From contig CAWDIJ010000004.1 in assembly GCA_963802375.1 (NCBI GenBank), forward strand, positions 62,001 through 126,000: a stretch of 64,000 nucleotides of DNA. The letters run 5' to 3'. A program made the translations under genes and the position numbers. The stretch is from JACDAN01 sp963802375. GTDB lineage: Bacteria; Actinomycetota; Thermoleophilia; Gaiellales; Gaiellaceae. Under the pieces are notes generated by a model, which saw nothing but the letters and a program-made list of their open reading frames with translations, did not search any database and was not told the DNA's origin. The stretch's first letter is position 1. Each line of letters opens with the position of its first letter. Of this stretch, positions 26,141 through 34,488 are shown in pieces.

Positions 26141-27178
26141 CTAGAGCCGGATCTGCCGCATCGTCACCTTGATGCCGCTGCGCGACAGGTGGTACACGAC
26201 GATGCGCGCGCGCTCGCGACCTGGTCGCCGCACAATCCGACGCCCGGCCGGTGACAGGCGCAGCCGAAGACGGACTCGTGTGGTGCGCTGCGCACGACCT
26301 TCACCCCGGCCGATCGTCCGCGGAACGCCGATGTCCCAACGGCCGGCGGAGGTCGTGACGATTCCGCCCAGCCGTCCGCGTCGGGGCGTGTCGACCCGTA
26401 CGAGCAGGTCGCCGTTCGGCGCACGATCGAGGTCGCGGAGGCGAAGTCTCCTGTCGCGCGTCGAGACCGGCTCCTTCTCCTCGTCACTCTCGAGCACGTC
26501 GAACCAGTCGTCGTACTCGTCCCCCTCCAGGTCCTCGGACTGCTCGTCGTCCAGGCCGTAATCGGAGTCCTGCGACTCGTCACCCAGCGAGTCCTCGTCC
26601 TCGTCCGGCTCGACCCTGGCCTCGACCAGGAGCTCGCGGCCGGTCCCGCCGTCCATGTGGCAGGGCCCGCATGGCTCCGTGAACCACTGGACCGCGCCGT
26701 CGGGTTGCCGGCGCGTCCTCAGGCCGAGGTCGACCTGGCCCGAGGGAAGCAGAAAGCCGATCGAGTCGCCCGCCTCCATCGGCAGGTGCAGATCAGCTAC
26801 TTCGTGCACCTCGGCGCCCGCCGAAACGACGGGCAGCGGCGCGTAGCCGACAACATTCACACCGATGTCGTCCTCGTCGACGGGCCGCAGCACCGCGATC
26901 CTCGGCTGCTCGACGCCGGCGATTCGCCTTGCGTTCACCCGTGCGGAGACGAGCACGCCGGGTTCGCTCACGACGACATCGGAGCGATGCAGCGCAAGCT
27001 GACGGAAGCCGACGCTCTTCCCGGCGGGGCAGGCGTAGACCACGCAGGCGAACGCTTCCGGGGAAGCGCTCGGATCGACCGACCCGAGCAATGTCGCTGC
27101 GCTCGCCCGCTCGGCTCCAAGGGCCATTGCGAGCAGGAGAGCCGCACCGACGATGAGAGTGGTGTGCCGAATTGCCAT
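26141..27178 (-). CDS. Secreted protein with acidic linker, function unknown
   Basis: The 345-residue product has a signal peptide ending near ERASA. A beta-rich domain (about 30-180) contains CVVYACPAG and EPCGPCHMD, cysteines that may pair. Residues 190-235 form an acidic, probably unstructured tract (DEDEDSLGDESQDSDYG). The last 100 residues are Arg-rich beta strands (RRLRLRDLDRAPNGDLLVRV). I do not recognise a family. GTG 27181 and ATG 27178 are adjacent behind GGAGG. The composition suggests an extracellular or wall-associated protein. Confidence 0.7.
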   Translation of the reverse strand: MAIRHTTLIVGAALLLAMALGAERASAATLLGSVDPSASPEAFACVVYACPAGKSVGFRQLALHRSDVVVSEPGVLVSARVNARRIAGVEQPRIAVLRPVDEDDIGVNVVGYAPLPVVSAGAEVHEVADLHLPMEAGDSIGFLLPSGQVDLGLRTRRQPDGAVQWFTEPCGPCHMDGGTGRELLVEARVEPDEDEDSLGDESQDSDYGLDDEQSEDLEGDEYDDWFDVLESDEEKEPVSTRDRRLRLRDLDRAPNGDLLVRVDTPRRGRLGGIVTTSAGRWDIGVPRTIGRGEGRAQRTTRVRLRLRLSPAGRRIVRRPGRERARIVVYHLSRSGIKVTMRQIRL

Positions 27179-27224
27179 CACCCTCCGTTCGGAGAGAAGG
27201 CGAGCGTGGTTCGGTCCGGTGTGG

Positions 27225-28304
27225 CTAGTCCGATTCGATCGCGCTCATGCCGAGCCACGAGGCCAGGTCTTCCAGCTCGCCCTGCACGGCCTTCGTCATC
27301 ATCCGCGTGAACTTCACGTCCTCGTGGATCGCGTTGACCCGCAGCACGGAGGCCTTGCGGTCGGCGACGGCGTCGAGCTTCCCGACCAGCCGGTCCTCGT
27401 GGAGGATCGGCAGGGCGTAGTAGCCCCAGCGGCGCTTGGCTGCGGGCTTGTACATCTCGAGCGCGTACTCGAAGTCGAAGAGCTCCTCGGCTCGACCGCG
27501 GTCGTGAATGAGCCGGTCGAATGGCGACAGCAGCGCCGTCCTTCCCTCGAAGTCGTCGCCGAGCGCAGCGGGGTCGACCCGCCACTCGCCCTTGACGCCC
27601 TCGACGACCGCCGGCTCGCCGGCCTCGCCGACGTGCACGGGCTCCATGGTCGCCCTGGCCTTCTGGCGGGCGATGCCGAGCGAGGTGAGCCGCCTCTCGT
27701 TCTTCCTGCGCTCGGCCTCCTCGACGGACGGGACGGCGACGTCGGCCGGATACACCCGCTCGGCGAGGTCCCATACCCGCTCGCGTCCAACCCGCCCGGC
27801 GATCGCGACCTCGCCGCGCATCATCAGGAACTCCAGCATCTGGGTGACGTTGCGGTTGTTCGACCACCCCGTCGAGGCCCACGGCACGACACAGGTGTCC
27901 GGCATGTCGCGCGAGCTCACTGGGCCGGAGCTCGCGAGCAGGTCAAGGATGTCGCGCCGGAAGCGGTCGTTGTCGCGCAGCCAGTCGCGTCGCTTGTCGT
28001 AGGTCGGCCACTCGGCCGCGCCGGCGAGGTACAGGCCGAGGTCGCTCATCGGCCGCACCATCGCGTCGAGCTCGAACACCACCCGGTCCTGCTCCAGCGC
28101 CTGTTTGAGCTCGTCGGGCTGGTACTCAGAGCCGATGCGGCTCCAGGCGACGAGGTCGGCGCTCGGCGCGATCGCGGAAGTCGGGTCGATCTGCAGCAGG
28201 GTCAGCCGCTGCACGACCGTGTGCAACTCGGTCGGCCGCGGCGCGTCGAGGAGCTGCGCGCGCACCGCGATGCGCCGAGCTTGTTCCTTCTTCAGCCGGT
28301 GCAC
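27225..28304 (-). CDS. AlkZ/YcaQ-like DNA glycosylase (winged-helix, HTH_42)
   Basis: The 359-residue protein belongs to the winged-helix family that includes E. coli YcaQ and Streptomyces AlkZ, glycosylases that unhook interstrand DNA crosslinks. The catalytic Q-x-D/Q motif is visible as LTLLQIDPTSA near residue 30. RRWGYYALPILHEDRLVG and VGKLDAVADRKASVLRV form the conserved C-terminal part. GTG 28304, five bases after the PIN stop, gives the right N-terminus (VHRLKKEQARRIAVRAQ); an upstream open frame lies inside the PIN gene and is ignored. Confidence 0.88.
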   Translation of the reverse strand: MHRLKKEQARRIAVRAQLLDAPRPTELHTVVQRLTLLQIDPTSAIAPSADLVAWSRIGSEYQPDELKQALEQDRVVFELDAMVRPMSDLGLYLAGAAEWPTYDKRRDWLRDNDRFRRDILDLLASSGPVSSRDMPDTCVVPWASTGWSNNRNVTQMLEFLMMRGEVAIAGRVGRERVWDLAERVYPADVAVPSVEEAERRKNERRLTSLGIARQKARATMEPVHVGEAGEPAVVEGVKGEWRVDPAALGDDFEGRTALLSPFDRLIHDRGRAEELFDFEYALEMYKPAAKRRWGYYALPILHEDRLVGKLDAVADRKASVLRVNAIHEDVKFTRMMTKAVQGELEDLASWLGMSAIESD

Positions 28305-28309
28305 GGAGG

Positions 28310-28711
28310 TCAGGCCGTTCGCGCCGCCTCGATCGTCGCCGTCGGGACGACACCCTCGACTCGACGCGCCAGATCCGCGTCGAGGGTGACGAACGCGTCT
28401 GCCTGGAGCTGAGTGAGCGCAACGTACTCGGCGTCGAACGTCTCGGCCCACTCCAGCTGCTCGGCGATGGCCCAGGCCTTACGCCGAAGCACGGCGTCGC
28501 CGAGGAGGCGGATCGGCATGGCCCAGACGCGCGCCAGCCGCTCGAGGGCGACATCCGACGAGAGCGCGCCGACGTGTACGGCCTTGTGCAAAGCCGACAG
28601 CGTCTGCGAGCGCAAGAGCGTCGGCGCTAGCAACTCGTGTTCTTCCGGGACCTCGATTCCCTCAGCCGCCAGGTGGAGGACGGCGCCGCAGTCAACGACG
28701 AACCTGGTCAT
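28310..28711 (-). CDS. PIN-domain protein (VapC-like)
   Basis: The 133-residue protein starts RFVVDCGAVLHLAAEG, with the first PIN acidic residue. Further acidic positions occur in EQLEWAETFDAEYVAL and DAFVTLDADLARRV, fitting the four-residue metal site of PIN ribonucleases. VapC toxins usually follow a VapB antitoxin gene, but none is visible: only 45 bases separate the start from a divergent gene. It overlaps in operon with the AlkZ-like glycosylase instead, so it may be a housekeeping or orphan PIN nuclease. Confidence 0.8.
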   Translation of the reverse strand: MTRFVVDCGAVLHLAAEGIEVPEEHELLAPTLLRSQTLSALHKAVHVGALSSDVALERLARVWAMPIRLLGDAVLRRKAWAIAEQLEWAETFDAEYVALTQLQADAFVTLDADLARRVEGVVPTATIEAARTA

Positions 28712-28756
28712 CGGAACCACGCTACCGAACTCCTCGGGCTGGTTAGCTTTCTGACG

Positions 28757-29431
28757 ATGGCCACCCGAGAAGCCGCCTGTCACTGTGGCCAGCTACGTCT
28801 GGAAGTGACGGGTGATCCGTTCGCGGTCTCCATCTGTAACTGCCTTGCGTGCCAACGTCGGACCGGAAGCGCATTCGGGATGCAGGCGGCGTTCTCATCG
28901 GATCAGGTGGAAGTCGTCGGTCGCTTCAGCGACTACTCGCGCATCTCCGATGAGGCGGACAAGAAGGAGCATGTCTTCCATTTCTGCCCCGACTGCGGCT
29001 CGCAGGTCTTCTACACGGAACCCACAGAGCCGGACGTGATCGTCGTCTCTGTCGGCGCATTCGCGGACCCGTCCTTCCCGCCGCCGACCGAATCGGGATA
29101 CGACTCCCGACGGCATCCATGGGTGGGTTTGCCTCCGACGATCTGGCGCCGCGTCCCTGAGGTGTGGTGGCAGGTTCAGCCGCTGTACGAAGCCGGCGAG
29201 TATGCAGAGGCGGCGGACCGCGGGCGCGAGTTGGTCGAGGCCTATCCCGAGCAGGGATACCTGCTCTACAACCTGGCCTGCTGCGAGAGCCTTGCCGGCC
29301 GGACGGCCGACGCGGTCGGGCATCTCGGCCGCGCAATCGACACGTCGGAGCGCGTCCGAGCCATGGCAAAGGAGGATTCAGACTTCGATCCGATTCGCAA
29401 GGACCGCGCGTTCCAGGAACTGGTCGACTAG
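28757..29431 (+). CDS. GFA (CENP-V-like) zinc domain fused to TPR-like C-terminus
   Basis: The 224-residue protein has a GFA domain in its first 120 residues, with zinc-binding cysteines in CHCG, CNCLACQ and FCPDCGSQVFY. Residues 145-224 form a TPR-like helical unit (EYAEAADRGRELVEAYPEQG, then YLLYNLACCESLAGR) of the kind often attached to actinobacterial cupins. GFA proteins were first described as glutathione-dependent formaldehyde-activating enzymes, though many have other roles. The GFA-TPR combination is unusual. The start is ATG 28757; the frame upstream is open but reads as antisense of the PIN gene. Confidence 0.82.
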   Translation: MATREAACHCGQLRLEVTGDPFAVSICNCLACQRRTGSAFGMQAAFSSDQVEVVGRFSDYSRISDEADKKEHVFHFCPDCGSQVFYTEPTEPDVIVVSVGAFADPSFPPPTESGYDSRRHPWVGLPPTIWRRVPEVWWQVQPLYEAGEYAEAADRGRELVEAYPEQGYLLYNLACCESLAGRTADAVGHLGRAIDTSERVRAMAKEDSDFDPIRKDRAFQELVD

Positions 29432-29463
29432 CGCACGCCTTCCGCGACTCGTGCGAGGCACTC

Positions 29464-29498
29464 GGCGGGGGAAACCGGCGAGGCCGGCCTCCCCCGCC
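29464..29498. terminator. Bidirectional hairpin terminator
   Basis: GGCGGGGG and CCCCCGCC flank an inner CCGG/CCGG stem between the convergent GFA-TPR and secreted-hydrolase genes. It could stop transcription from both sides. Confidence 0.6.
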
Positions 29499-29503
29499 GT
29501 CGC

Positions 29504-30880
29504 CTACTTCTTCTTGCCGACGTCCGAGTGCGCCGCCTCGCGCAGGTTCTCCCGCGCGTCCGCGGGGAGGAGGTAGCCGGCCCCGAGGTTGGCCTGGTCG
29601 GTGTGGACGACCGCGCTGACGTAGCGGCCGTGATTCCGGTAGAGCGCGTCCAGTTGCGCGTCGCTGAACGGCACGTGCGTGCCGAACAGGAAGCAGAACA
29701 ACTCCCCGGAATTCGAGCCGGTGTTCAGCGCTGTCGGCACCGCGACCTGCGACAGCTGGATGCCGCCTTGCGCGAGCCCGAGCTCGTTCCGCACCTTCGT
29801 CGTCCCGCTGAACTCGAGGTACGGAGCGTGCGGCGGCGGAGCTCCGCCGTCCACCCAGCGCGCGAGATGACCGTAGGCCGCCTCGATCGGCTGACTCAGC
29901 AGGATCCTGCTCCACGGCGGATTCGTGCAGTTGTAGACCGGTGCCGCTCCAAAGTCGCGGATCTGGAGCGGCCGGCGGTACTCCTGGCCCTCCCAGCCGG
30001 AGTGCGCCGCGCCGGCGACCTCCCAGCGGCGGAAGACGTCGCTGTCCGGACGCCGCGTGGCCGGATTCGTCACGTCGGTCTCCGAGAGGACCTGGATGAT
30101 CGGCTCGGGGCCGATGCGAGACGGCGCCGAGCCGACGATGAAGGCGTAGCCGTCAAAGACCGGCTCCTCCTGCGGAAGAACGACGTTGTAGTAGACGGTC
30201 ATCCGGCCGGCTGACTGCGAGGCGCCGATCGCGAGGATGCGTTCGACGTCGAGCCCCTGCAGCGGATCGACCTCGCCCGACGATTTCAGCGCCTGGGCGG
30301 CCTGGGCGAATACGTCGTAGGAGAGCTCGTCTCCCATGAATACGCCACCGCCCGTGACGTCGAGGCTGCCGTAGCGGGTCGGGCTCCAGCCGCGGAGCTG
30401 GTCGACGCCGACGCGCTGCGCCGACACGCCGACCCACACGTATCCCTCACGCACGTGCCGGCGGTTCCAGAGCGCGTCGAGGTCGTAGCCCGCGGTGACG
30501 TTCTGCCACTCCACCAGCACAGTGCCGTTGAAGCGGACGTTGGACACCGGTCGCCGGACGATGATCCGCGTCCTGTACGGCACGTTCGAAGCGAGCTTGA
30601 CGCCTGTGGTCGAGTAGGCGTCGGCGGCGCCCGAGACGTAGTACTCCTGCTCGACGTACCGGCTGCGGGCAAGGTCCTGCCAGGTCGAGAAGAACGGGTA
30701 TGTCTCGCTCAGGACAGGGGACGCGGGATCGCCCGGAACGGCGCCGGGAATCGGCCCCTGCACGACCGCGCCGTTCGCCTGGGCCGACGACACGGCCGGG
30801 ACTGCGACGACTGAGGCGACGGCGAGCGCCGTGAAGAGGGCGCGGCGGGGCCGGCCCCGACGGCGGGAACGCGTGATCAC
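29504..30880 (-). CDS. Secreted alpha/beta hydrolase (Abhydrolase_10 type)
   Basis: The 458-residue protein has a twin-basic N-terminus (RRRGRPRRALF), a hydrophobic segment and a cleavage site near SSAQA, so it is exported, possibly by Tat. VRFNGTVLVEWQNVTAGYDL and LAIGASQSAGRMT (nucleophile elbow) match the large alpha/beta hydrolase family PF20091. EVAGAAHSGWEG is a candidate for the catalytic His. AAAAGGAGG five bases before the GTG start is strong. The TetR gene directly upstream on the same strand is the likely regulator. Confidence 0.85.
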   Translation of the reverse strand: MITRSRRRGRPRRALFTALAVASVVAVPAVSSAQANGAVVQGPIPGAVPGDPASPVLSETYPFFSTWQDLARSRYVEQEYYVSGAADAYSTTGVKLASNVPYRTRIIVRRPVSNVRFNGTVLVEWQNVTAGYDLDALWNRRHVREGYVWVGVSAQRVGVDQLRGWSPTRYGSLDVTGGGVFMGDELSYDVFAQAAQALKSSGEVDPLQGLDVERILAIGASQSAGRMTVYYNVVLPQEEPVFDGYAFIVGSAPSRIGPEPIIQVLSETDVTNPATRRPDSDVFRRWEVAGAAHSGWEGQEYRRPLQIRDFGAAPVYNCTNPPWSRILLSQPIEAAYGHLARWVDGGAPPPHAPYLEFSGTTKVRNELGLAQGGIQLSQVAVPTALNTGSNSGELFCFLFGTHVPFSDAQLDALYRNHGRYVSAVVHTDQANLGAGYLLPADARENLREAAHSDVGKKK

Positions 30881-30979
30881 ATCGGCCTCCTTTTCTCGGG
30901 AGATAGATCGACGCTCGGAGGATCATCCCCGCGACCGCCGCCCGGTAATCAGGGCGGGCCGCAACCTGAGACAGTGCTC

Positions 30980-31600
30980 TCAGCCGGCGGTCAGAAGGGC
31001 GCGGACGGCGCGCTCCGCCACGTCGGGATCGGGCTGGCGGCCGCTCATGATGTCGGCGTACAGGATCGACTCGCGCAGCCGCACGTAGAGGTACGCGAGA
31101 CTGTCGATGTCGCCGGGGAGCTCGTGCTCCCGTCCCGCAAATGCCTCGGTGAAGATCTCGCGCTGCAGTGCAACCGTGCGGTCGTGGACGCCTCCGGCCG
31201 GCGTCAGCAGCACGCGCAGCGCCGTCTGAGGCTCCTGTTCGAGAAAACGGCGGAACGGCGGCGAGGTCATCACCGCCTCCGTGAAACGGTGCGAGATCTG
31301 GAGGATCGCGTCGACACCGGAGAGCGTCACGTCGCAGCGGGCCTGCGCGTACGTGCGCTCGGCGAGGCTCCAGAGCACATCGCCGAGCAGCCGGTCCCGG
31401 CCGTCGACGGCTCGGTAGAGCGTGGCACGGCTGACGGCAAGCTCCTGCGCGAGCTGCTCCATGTCGATCGTCCCCTCGTGCAAGAAGTGGCGGCGGGCCC
31501 CGGCCACGATCGCGTCGTACGTGATCACGCGCAGGTCGTGCGGCACCCTCGGATTCTCGCGGAGCGCAAACGCCGGCGGCCTGTGCGTTTTGGTTGACAT
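30980..31600 (-). CDS. TetR-family regulator (QsdR-like C-terminus)
   Basis: The 206-residue protein has an HTH, DMEQLAQELAVSRATLYRAV, preceded by AGARRHFLHEG. The C-terminal part (AVMTSPPFRRFLEQEPQTAL, then YLYVRLRESILYADIMSG) resembles the QsdR family, whose founder controls a lactonase gene in Rhodococcus. Here it sits 100 bases upstream of the secreted hydrolase on the same strand and divergent from a Nudix regulator with only 29 bases between. It may control either side. Confidence 0.87.
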   Translation of the reverse strand: MSTKTHRPPAFALRENPRVPHDLRVITYDAIVAGARRHFLHEGTIDMEQLAQELAVSRATLYRAVDGRDRLLGDVLWSLAERTYAQARCDVTLSGVDAILQISHRFTEAVMTSPPFRRFLEQEPQTALRVLLTPAGGVHDRTVALQREIFTEAFAGREHELPGDIDSLAYLYVRLRESILYADIMSGRQPDPDVAERAVRALLTAG

Positions 31601-31629
31601 GACTCAAACCCCATGCAAGAGTAAGGGTC

Positions 31630-32382
31630 ATGGCGACAAGAACGCGGCAGGCGACCGTTCCTCCAGGGTACGACCCGAGCGGGTTCCCGCCCTTCGCCGT
31701 CACGGTGGACGTCGTCATCCTGACCATGGCCGAGGGCGTGCTCCACGCTCTTCTCGTCCGTCGCGGAGAAGAGCCGTTCAAGGGCATGTGGGCGACTCCC
31801 GGCGGGTTCAAGCGCCCTGACGAGACACTGGACGAGGCCGCGAGGCGCGAGCTCTCAGAGGAGACCGGCGTCGACGTGCCCAGCCTCCTGACCCAGTTCG
31901 GGGCCTACGGCGATCCCGAACGCGACCCGCGCATGAACGTCGTCACCGTCGGCTATCTCGCGGTGCTCCGCGACGTCGGAGCCGTCGTCGCCGGCACCGA
32001 CGCAGCAGACGCGGCGCTCGTCCCCGCCTCGGACATCCTCGAGGACAGGGCCGAGCTCGCGTTCGACCACCTGCGGATCGTCCGCGACGCGATCGAGCGC
32101 GTCCGGGTGGAGCTCGAGCTCTCGGGGATCGCGACCGCCTTCGTCGGCACGACCTTCACGATGGCAGAGCTCCGAGCGGTGTATGAGGCGATCTGGGGCG
32201 TCCAGCTCGACGCCGCGAACTTCCGCCGCAGCCTCGTAGGCGAGGACGGTTGGGTGATTCCGACCGGCCGCACCGCGCAACCCGGGCCGGGCGGCGGAAG
32301 GCCCGCCGAGCTCTACCGGGCCGGACGCGCCTGGGAGCACGGCGTACCGATTCAGCGAACGCGTCGAGAAGGAGTGACCTGA
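31630..32382 (+). CDS. NrtR-like Nudix protein with winged-helix C-terminus
   Basis: The 250-residue protein has a complete Nudix box, GGFKRPDETLDEAARRELSEETG, at 58-80 (all catalytic Glu present). The C-terminal half (FTMAELRAVYEAIWGVQLD, then NFRRSLVGEDGWVIPTG) matches the winged helix of NrtR regulators of NAD metabolism. It could be an active ADP-ribose hydrolase, a repressor, or both. TTGACA lies 31 bases before the ATG. The stop overlaps the next gene by one base (TGATG), so an NAD(P)-dependent reductase is its partner. Confidence 0.85.
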   Translation: MATRTRQATVPPGYDPSGFPPFAVTVDVVILTMAEGVLHALLVRRGEEPFKGMWATPGGFKRPDETLDEAARRELSEETGVDVPSLLTQFGAYGDPERDPRMNVVTVGYLAVLRDVGAVVAGTDAADAALVPASDILEDRAELAFDHLRIVRDAIERVRVELELSGIATAFVGTTFTMAELRAVYEAIWGVQLDAANFRRSLVGEDGWVIPTGRTAQPGPGGGRPAELYRAGRAWEHGVPIQRTRREGVT

Positions 32383-33404
32383 TGAGAGCAGTCGTCCAGG
32401 ATCGGTATGGACCTCCGGAGGAGGCGCTTCGCGTCGCCGAACGCGAACGGCCGGCGCCGAAGGACGACGAGGTCCTCGTCAAGGTCCACGCGTCGACGGT
32501 CACGCGCGGCGACGCCATGGGCGTGCGCCACGACGAGTACAAGTTGATTCGTCTCTTCACCGGCATCCGTCGCCCCAGGCGCACGAGCATCGGCACGGAG
32601 TTCGCGGGCCGCGTCGAGGAGGTCGGGACTGCCGTGACGGAGTTCCGGATCGGCGACGAGGTGTTCGGCATCATGGTCGGCGCGAATGCGGAGTACGTGA
32701 CCGTTCGTGAGAGCGAGCCGATCGCAAAGAAGCCGACCGGCCTGCCCTACGAGGTGGCGACGGCCGTTCCCGACGGCTCGCTCCTCGCAATCACCTGCCT
32801 GCGACCGGGGTATCCGCTGCGAGGCAAGAGGGTGCTTGTCTACGGCGCCGCAGGGTCGGTCGGAACTGCGGCGGTCCAGCTCCTCGCAAACCACTTCGAG
32901 GCCGAGGTGACGGCGGTCTGCGACACGAAGGACGTCGAGGTCGTGCGGTCGCTTGGCGCGCGGAACGTTCTCGATCGGTTTCGAGAGGACTTCACCCAGA
33001 ACGGCGAGACATACGACGTGGTCTTCGACGCCGTCGGCAAGCACTCGTTCCGCCGCTGCCGGCGCTCGCTGAAGCCGGGCGGGATCTACATCTCGATGGA
33101 CGTCGGCTTCATGTACCACCTGCTACCCCTCGGTCTCGTCACACGGTTCGTCGGCAGCAGGCGTGCGAGGCTCGGCATCGGCCGCTATCGCAAGGAAGAC
33201 CTGCTCCTCGTCAAGGAGCTCGTCGAGACGGGCAAGTACCGGCCGGTGATCGACCGGAGTTACGCGCTCGAGGAGGTCGTCGAGGCGAACCGCTACGTCG
33301 AGAGCGGCCAGAAGACGGGCAATGTCGTGCTGCGGATAAGCGATGCCGCGTCCGACGAGCAGCCCGAGCCCGCCCCGGCGCACCAAGGAGAAGTGCCGGC
33401 CTAG
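32382..33404 (+). CDS. Zinc-independent MDR-family NAD(P)H oxidoreductase (quinone-reductase-like)
   Basis: The 340-residue protein starts MRAVVQDRYGPPEEALRVAE and has the GroES-like fold, then a Rossmann motif VLVYGAAGSVGTAAVQLL and the motif GGIYISMDV. Cysteines for the structural zinc of alcohol dehydrogenases are absent, as in quinone oxidoreductases. AAGGAG seven bases upstream of the ATG lies inside the Nudix gene. The product likely reduces an enone or quinone using NAD(P)H. The last 20 residues are a Pro/Glu/Ala tail. Confidence 0.9.
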   Translation: MRAVVQDRYGPPEEALRVAERERPAPKDDEVLVKVHASTVTRGDAMGVRHDEYKLIRLFTGIRRPRRTSIGTEFAGRVEEVGTAVTEFRIGDEVFGIMVGANAEYVTVRESEPIAKKPTGLPYEVATAVPDGSLLAITCLRPGYPLRGKRVLVYGAAGSVGTAAVQLLANHFEAEVTAVCDTKDVEVVRSLGARNVLDRFREDFTQNGETYDVVFDAVGKHSFRRCRRSLKPGGIYISMDVGFMYHLLPLGLVTRFVGSRRARLGIGRYRKEDLLLVKELVETGKYRPVIDRSYALEEVVEANRYVESGQKTGNVVLRISDAASDEQPEPAPAHQGEVPA

Positions 33405-33480
33405 CTCGCGCTCGCTGAGAGGCAAAGCAGAGAACTCATCGCCCGCCCGCCTGGACGGAACCGGTGTTAGCGTCGCGCCC

Positions 33481-34002
33481 GTGGGCAGGGAGATCGAGCT
33501 CCTCCGGCACACCGACGCCGACGGAGACCTCCTTACCGCGGAGGGCGTTTCGGCGGCGCTGGCGATCGGAGCGCGGCTTCGCGGCGGGTACCACCTCGCG
33601 GTCTCGACCGGCGCCCAGCGTGCGACGCAGACCCTCGCGTGCTGCCTCGCCGCACTCGGCCAGCAGGTGCCGGGCGGCGTCGTAGTCGAGCAGGGCCTGC
33701 GGTCGCAGGTGGAGGACCGTTGGCGTGCGGCCTACCAGAAGGCTGGAAGCGGCGAGCTCGGCGCCCTGCGGGAGGCAGATCCAGAGCTCGTGGCGGAAGA
33801 CTCGGAGCGGCTCGGCGCCGCGCTCCACCGAGTCCTCGGCGCCCTGCCCGCCGACGGCCGCGCCCTCGTCGTCGGCCACAGCCCGACGAACGAGGCCGCG
33901 GTCCTCGGCCTCACCGGCGAGATCGTGGCGCCGCTCGCGAAGGGCGCCGGTGTCCGCGTCGTCGCCCGCGACGACGGCTACACGGTCGAACCCCTCGAGT
34001 AG
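33481..34002 (+). CDS. Histidine phosphatase superfamily protein
   Basis: The 173-residue product starts IELLRHTDADGDLLTAEG, where RHT replaces the usual RHG/RHA with the catalytic His kept. LAVSTGAQRATQT supplies the second Arg, and LVVGHSPTNEAAV the second His. It is short, like SixA-type phosphatases, but the residues around the active site differ. GTG 33481 is chosen so the RH motif lies near the N-terminus. It is followed within 11 bases by a GAF gene. Confidence 0.78.
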   Translation: MGREIELLRHTDADGDLLTAEGVSAALAIGARLRGGYHLAVSTGAQRATQTLACCLAALGQQVPGGVVVEQGLRSQVEDRWRAAYQKAGSGELGALREADPELVAEDSERLGAALHRVLGALPADGRALVVGHSPTNEAAVLGLTGEIVAPLAKGAGVRVVARDDGYTVEPLE

Positions 34003-34012
34003 AGGTCCCTCC

Positions 34013-34459
34013 ATGTCCAATGAGCTCCCGAAAGCGGTCCGAGCAGCAGCGGAGCAGCGGCTTCCGCGGGACGAGAGGTCACAGCGGATCGCCGCTCTCA
34101 TCCGCACCGTCACCGGTCGCCGGTGGGTCGGGGTGTACGAGGTCACTCCGACAGAGGTCGTCAACCTCGCCTGGAGCGGCCCCACCGCTCCCGCTCACCC
34201 GCGCTTCCCGATCGAGCGAGGCCTAACGGCGGCGGCGATCAGCACACGGGAGATTGTCGTTTCGAACGACGTCGCACGTGACCCGCGCTACCTCACCGCG
34301 CTCGCGTCCACCGGTTCGGAACTGATCGTGCCGATCATCGTGGGGAACCGCGTCGTGGGCACGCTCGACGTCGAGGACGAGCGCACGGATGCGTTCGGCG
34401 ATGACGACCGGCGCCTGTTCGAGCGCCTCGCCGCCGAGATGCGCCCGCTCTACGACTGA
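34013..34459 (+). CDS. Small GAF-domain protein
   Basis: The 148-residue single GAF domain has RRWVGVYEVTPTEVVNLAWS, GLTAAAISTREIVVSNDVAR, TGSELIVPIIVGNRVVGTLD and a closing helix DDRRLFERLAAEMRPLY. It resembles free-methionine-sulfoxide reductases in outline (SE-VPI), but none of their redox cysteines are present, so a binding role is more likely than catalysis. It follows the phosphatase and converges on the second ECF gene. Confidence 0.8.
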   Translation: MSNELPKAVRAAAEQRLPRDERSQRIAALIRTVTGRRWVGVYEVTPTEVVNLAWSGPTAPAHPRFPIERGLTAAAISTREIVVSNDVARDPRYLTALASTGSELIVPIIVGNRVVGTLDVEDERTDAFGDDDRRLFERLAAEMRPLYD

Positions 34460-34488
34460 CGCCGCCGGCCGCTGGCTCGCGTGAACCG

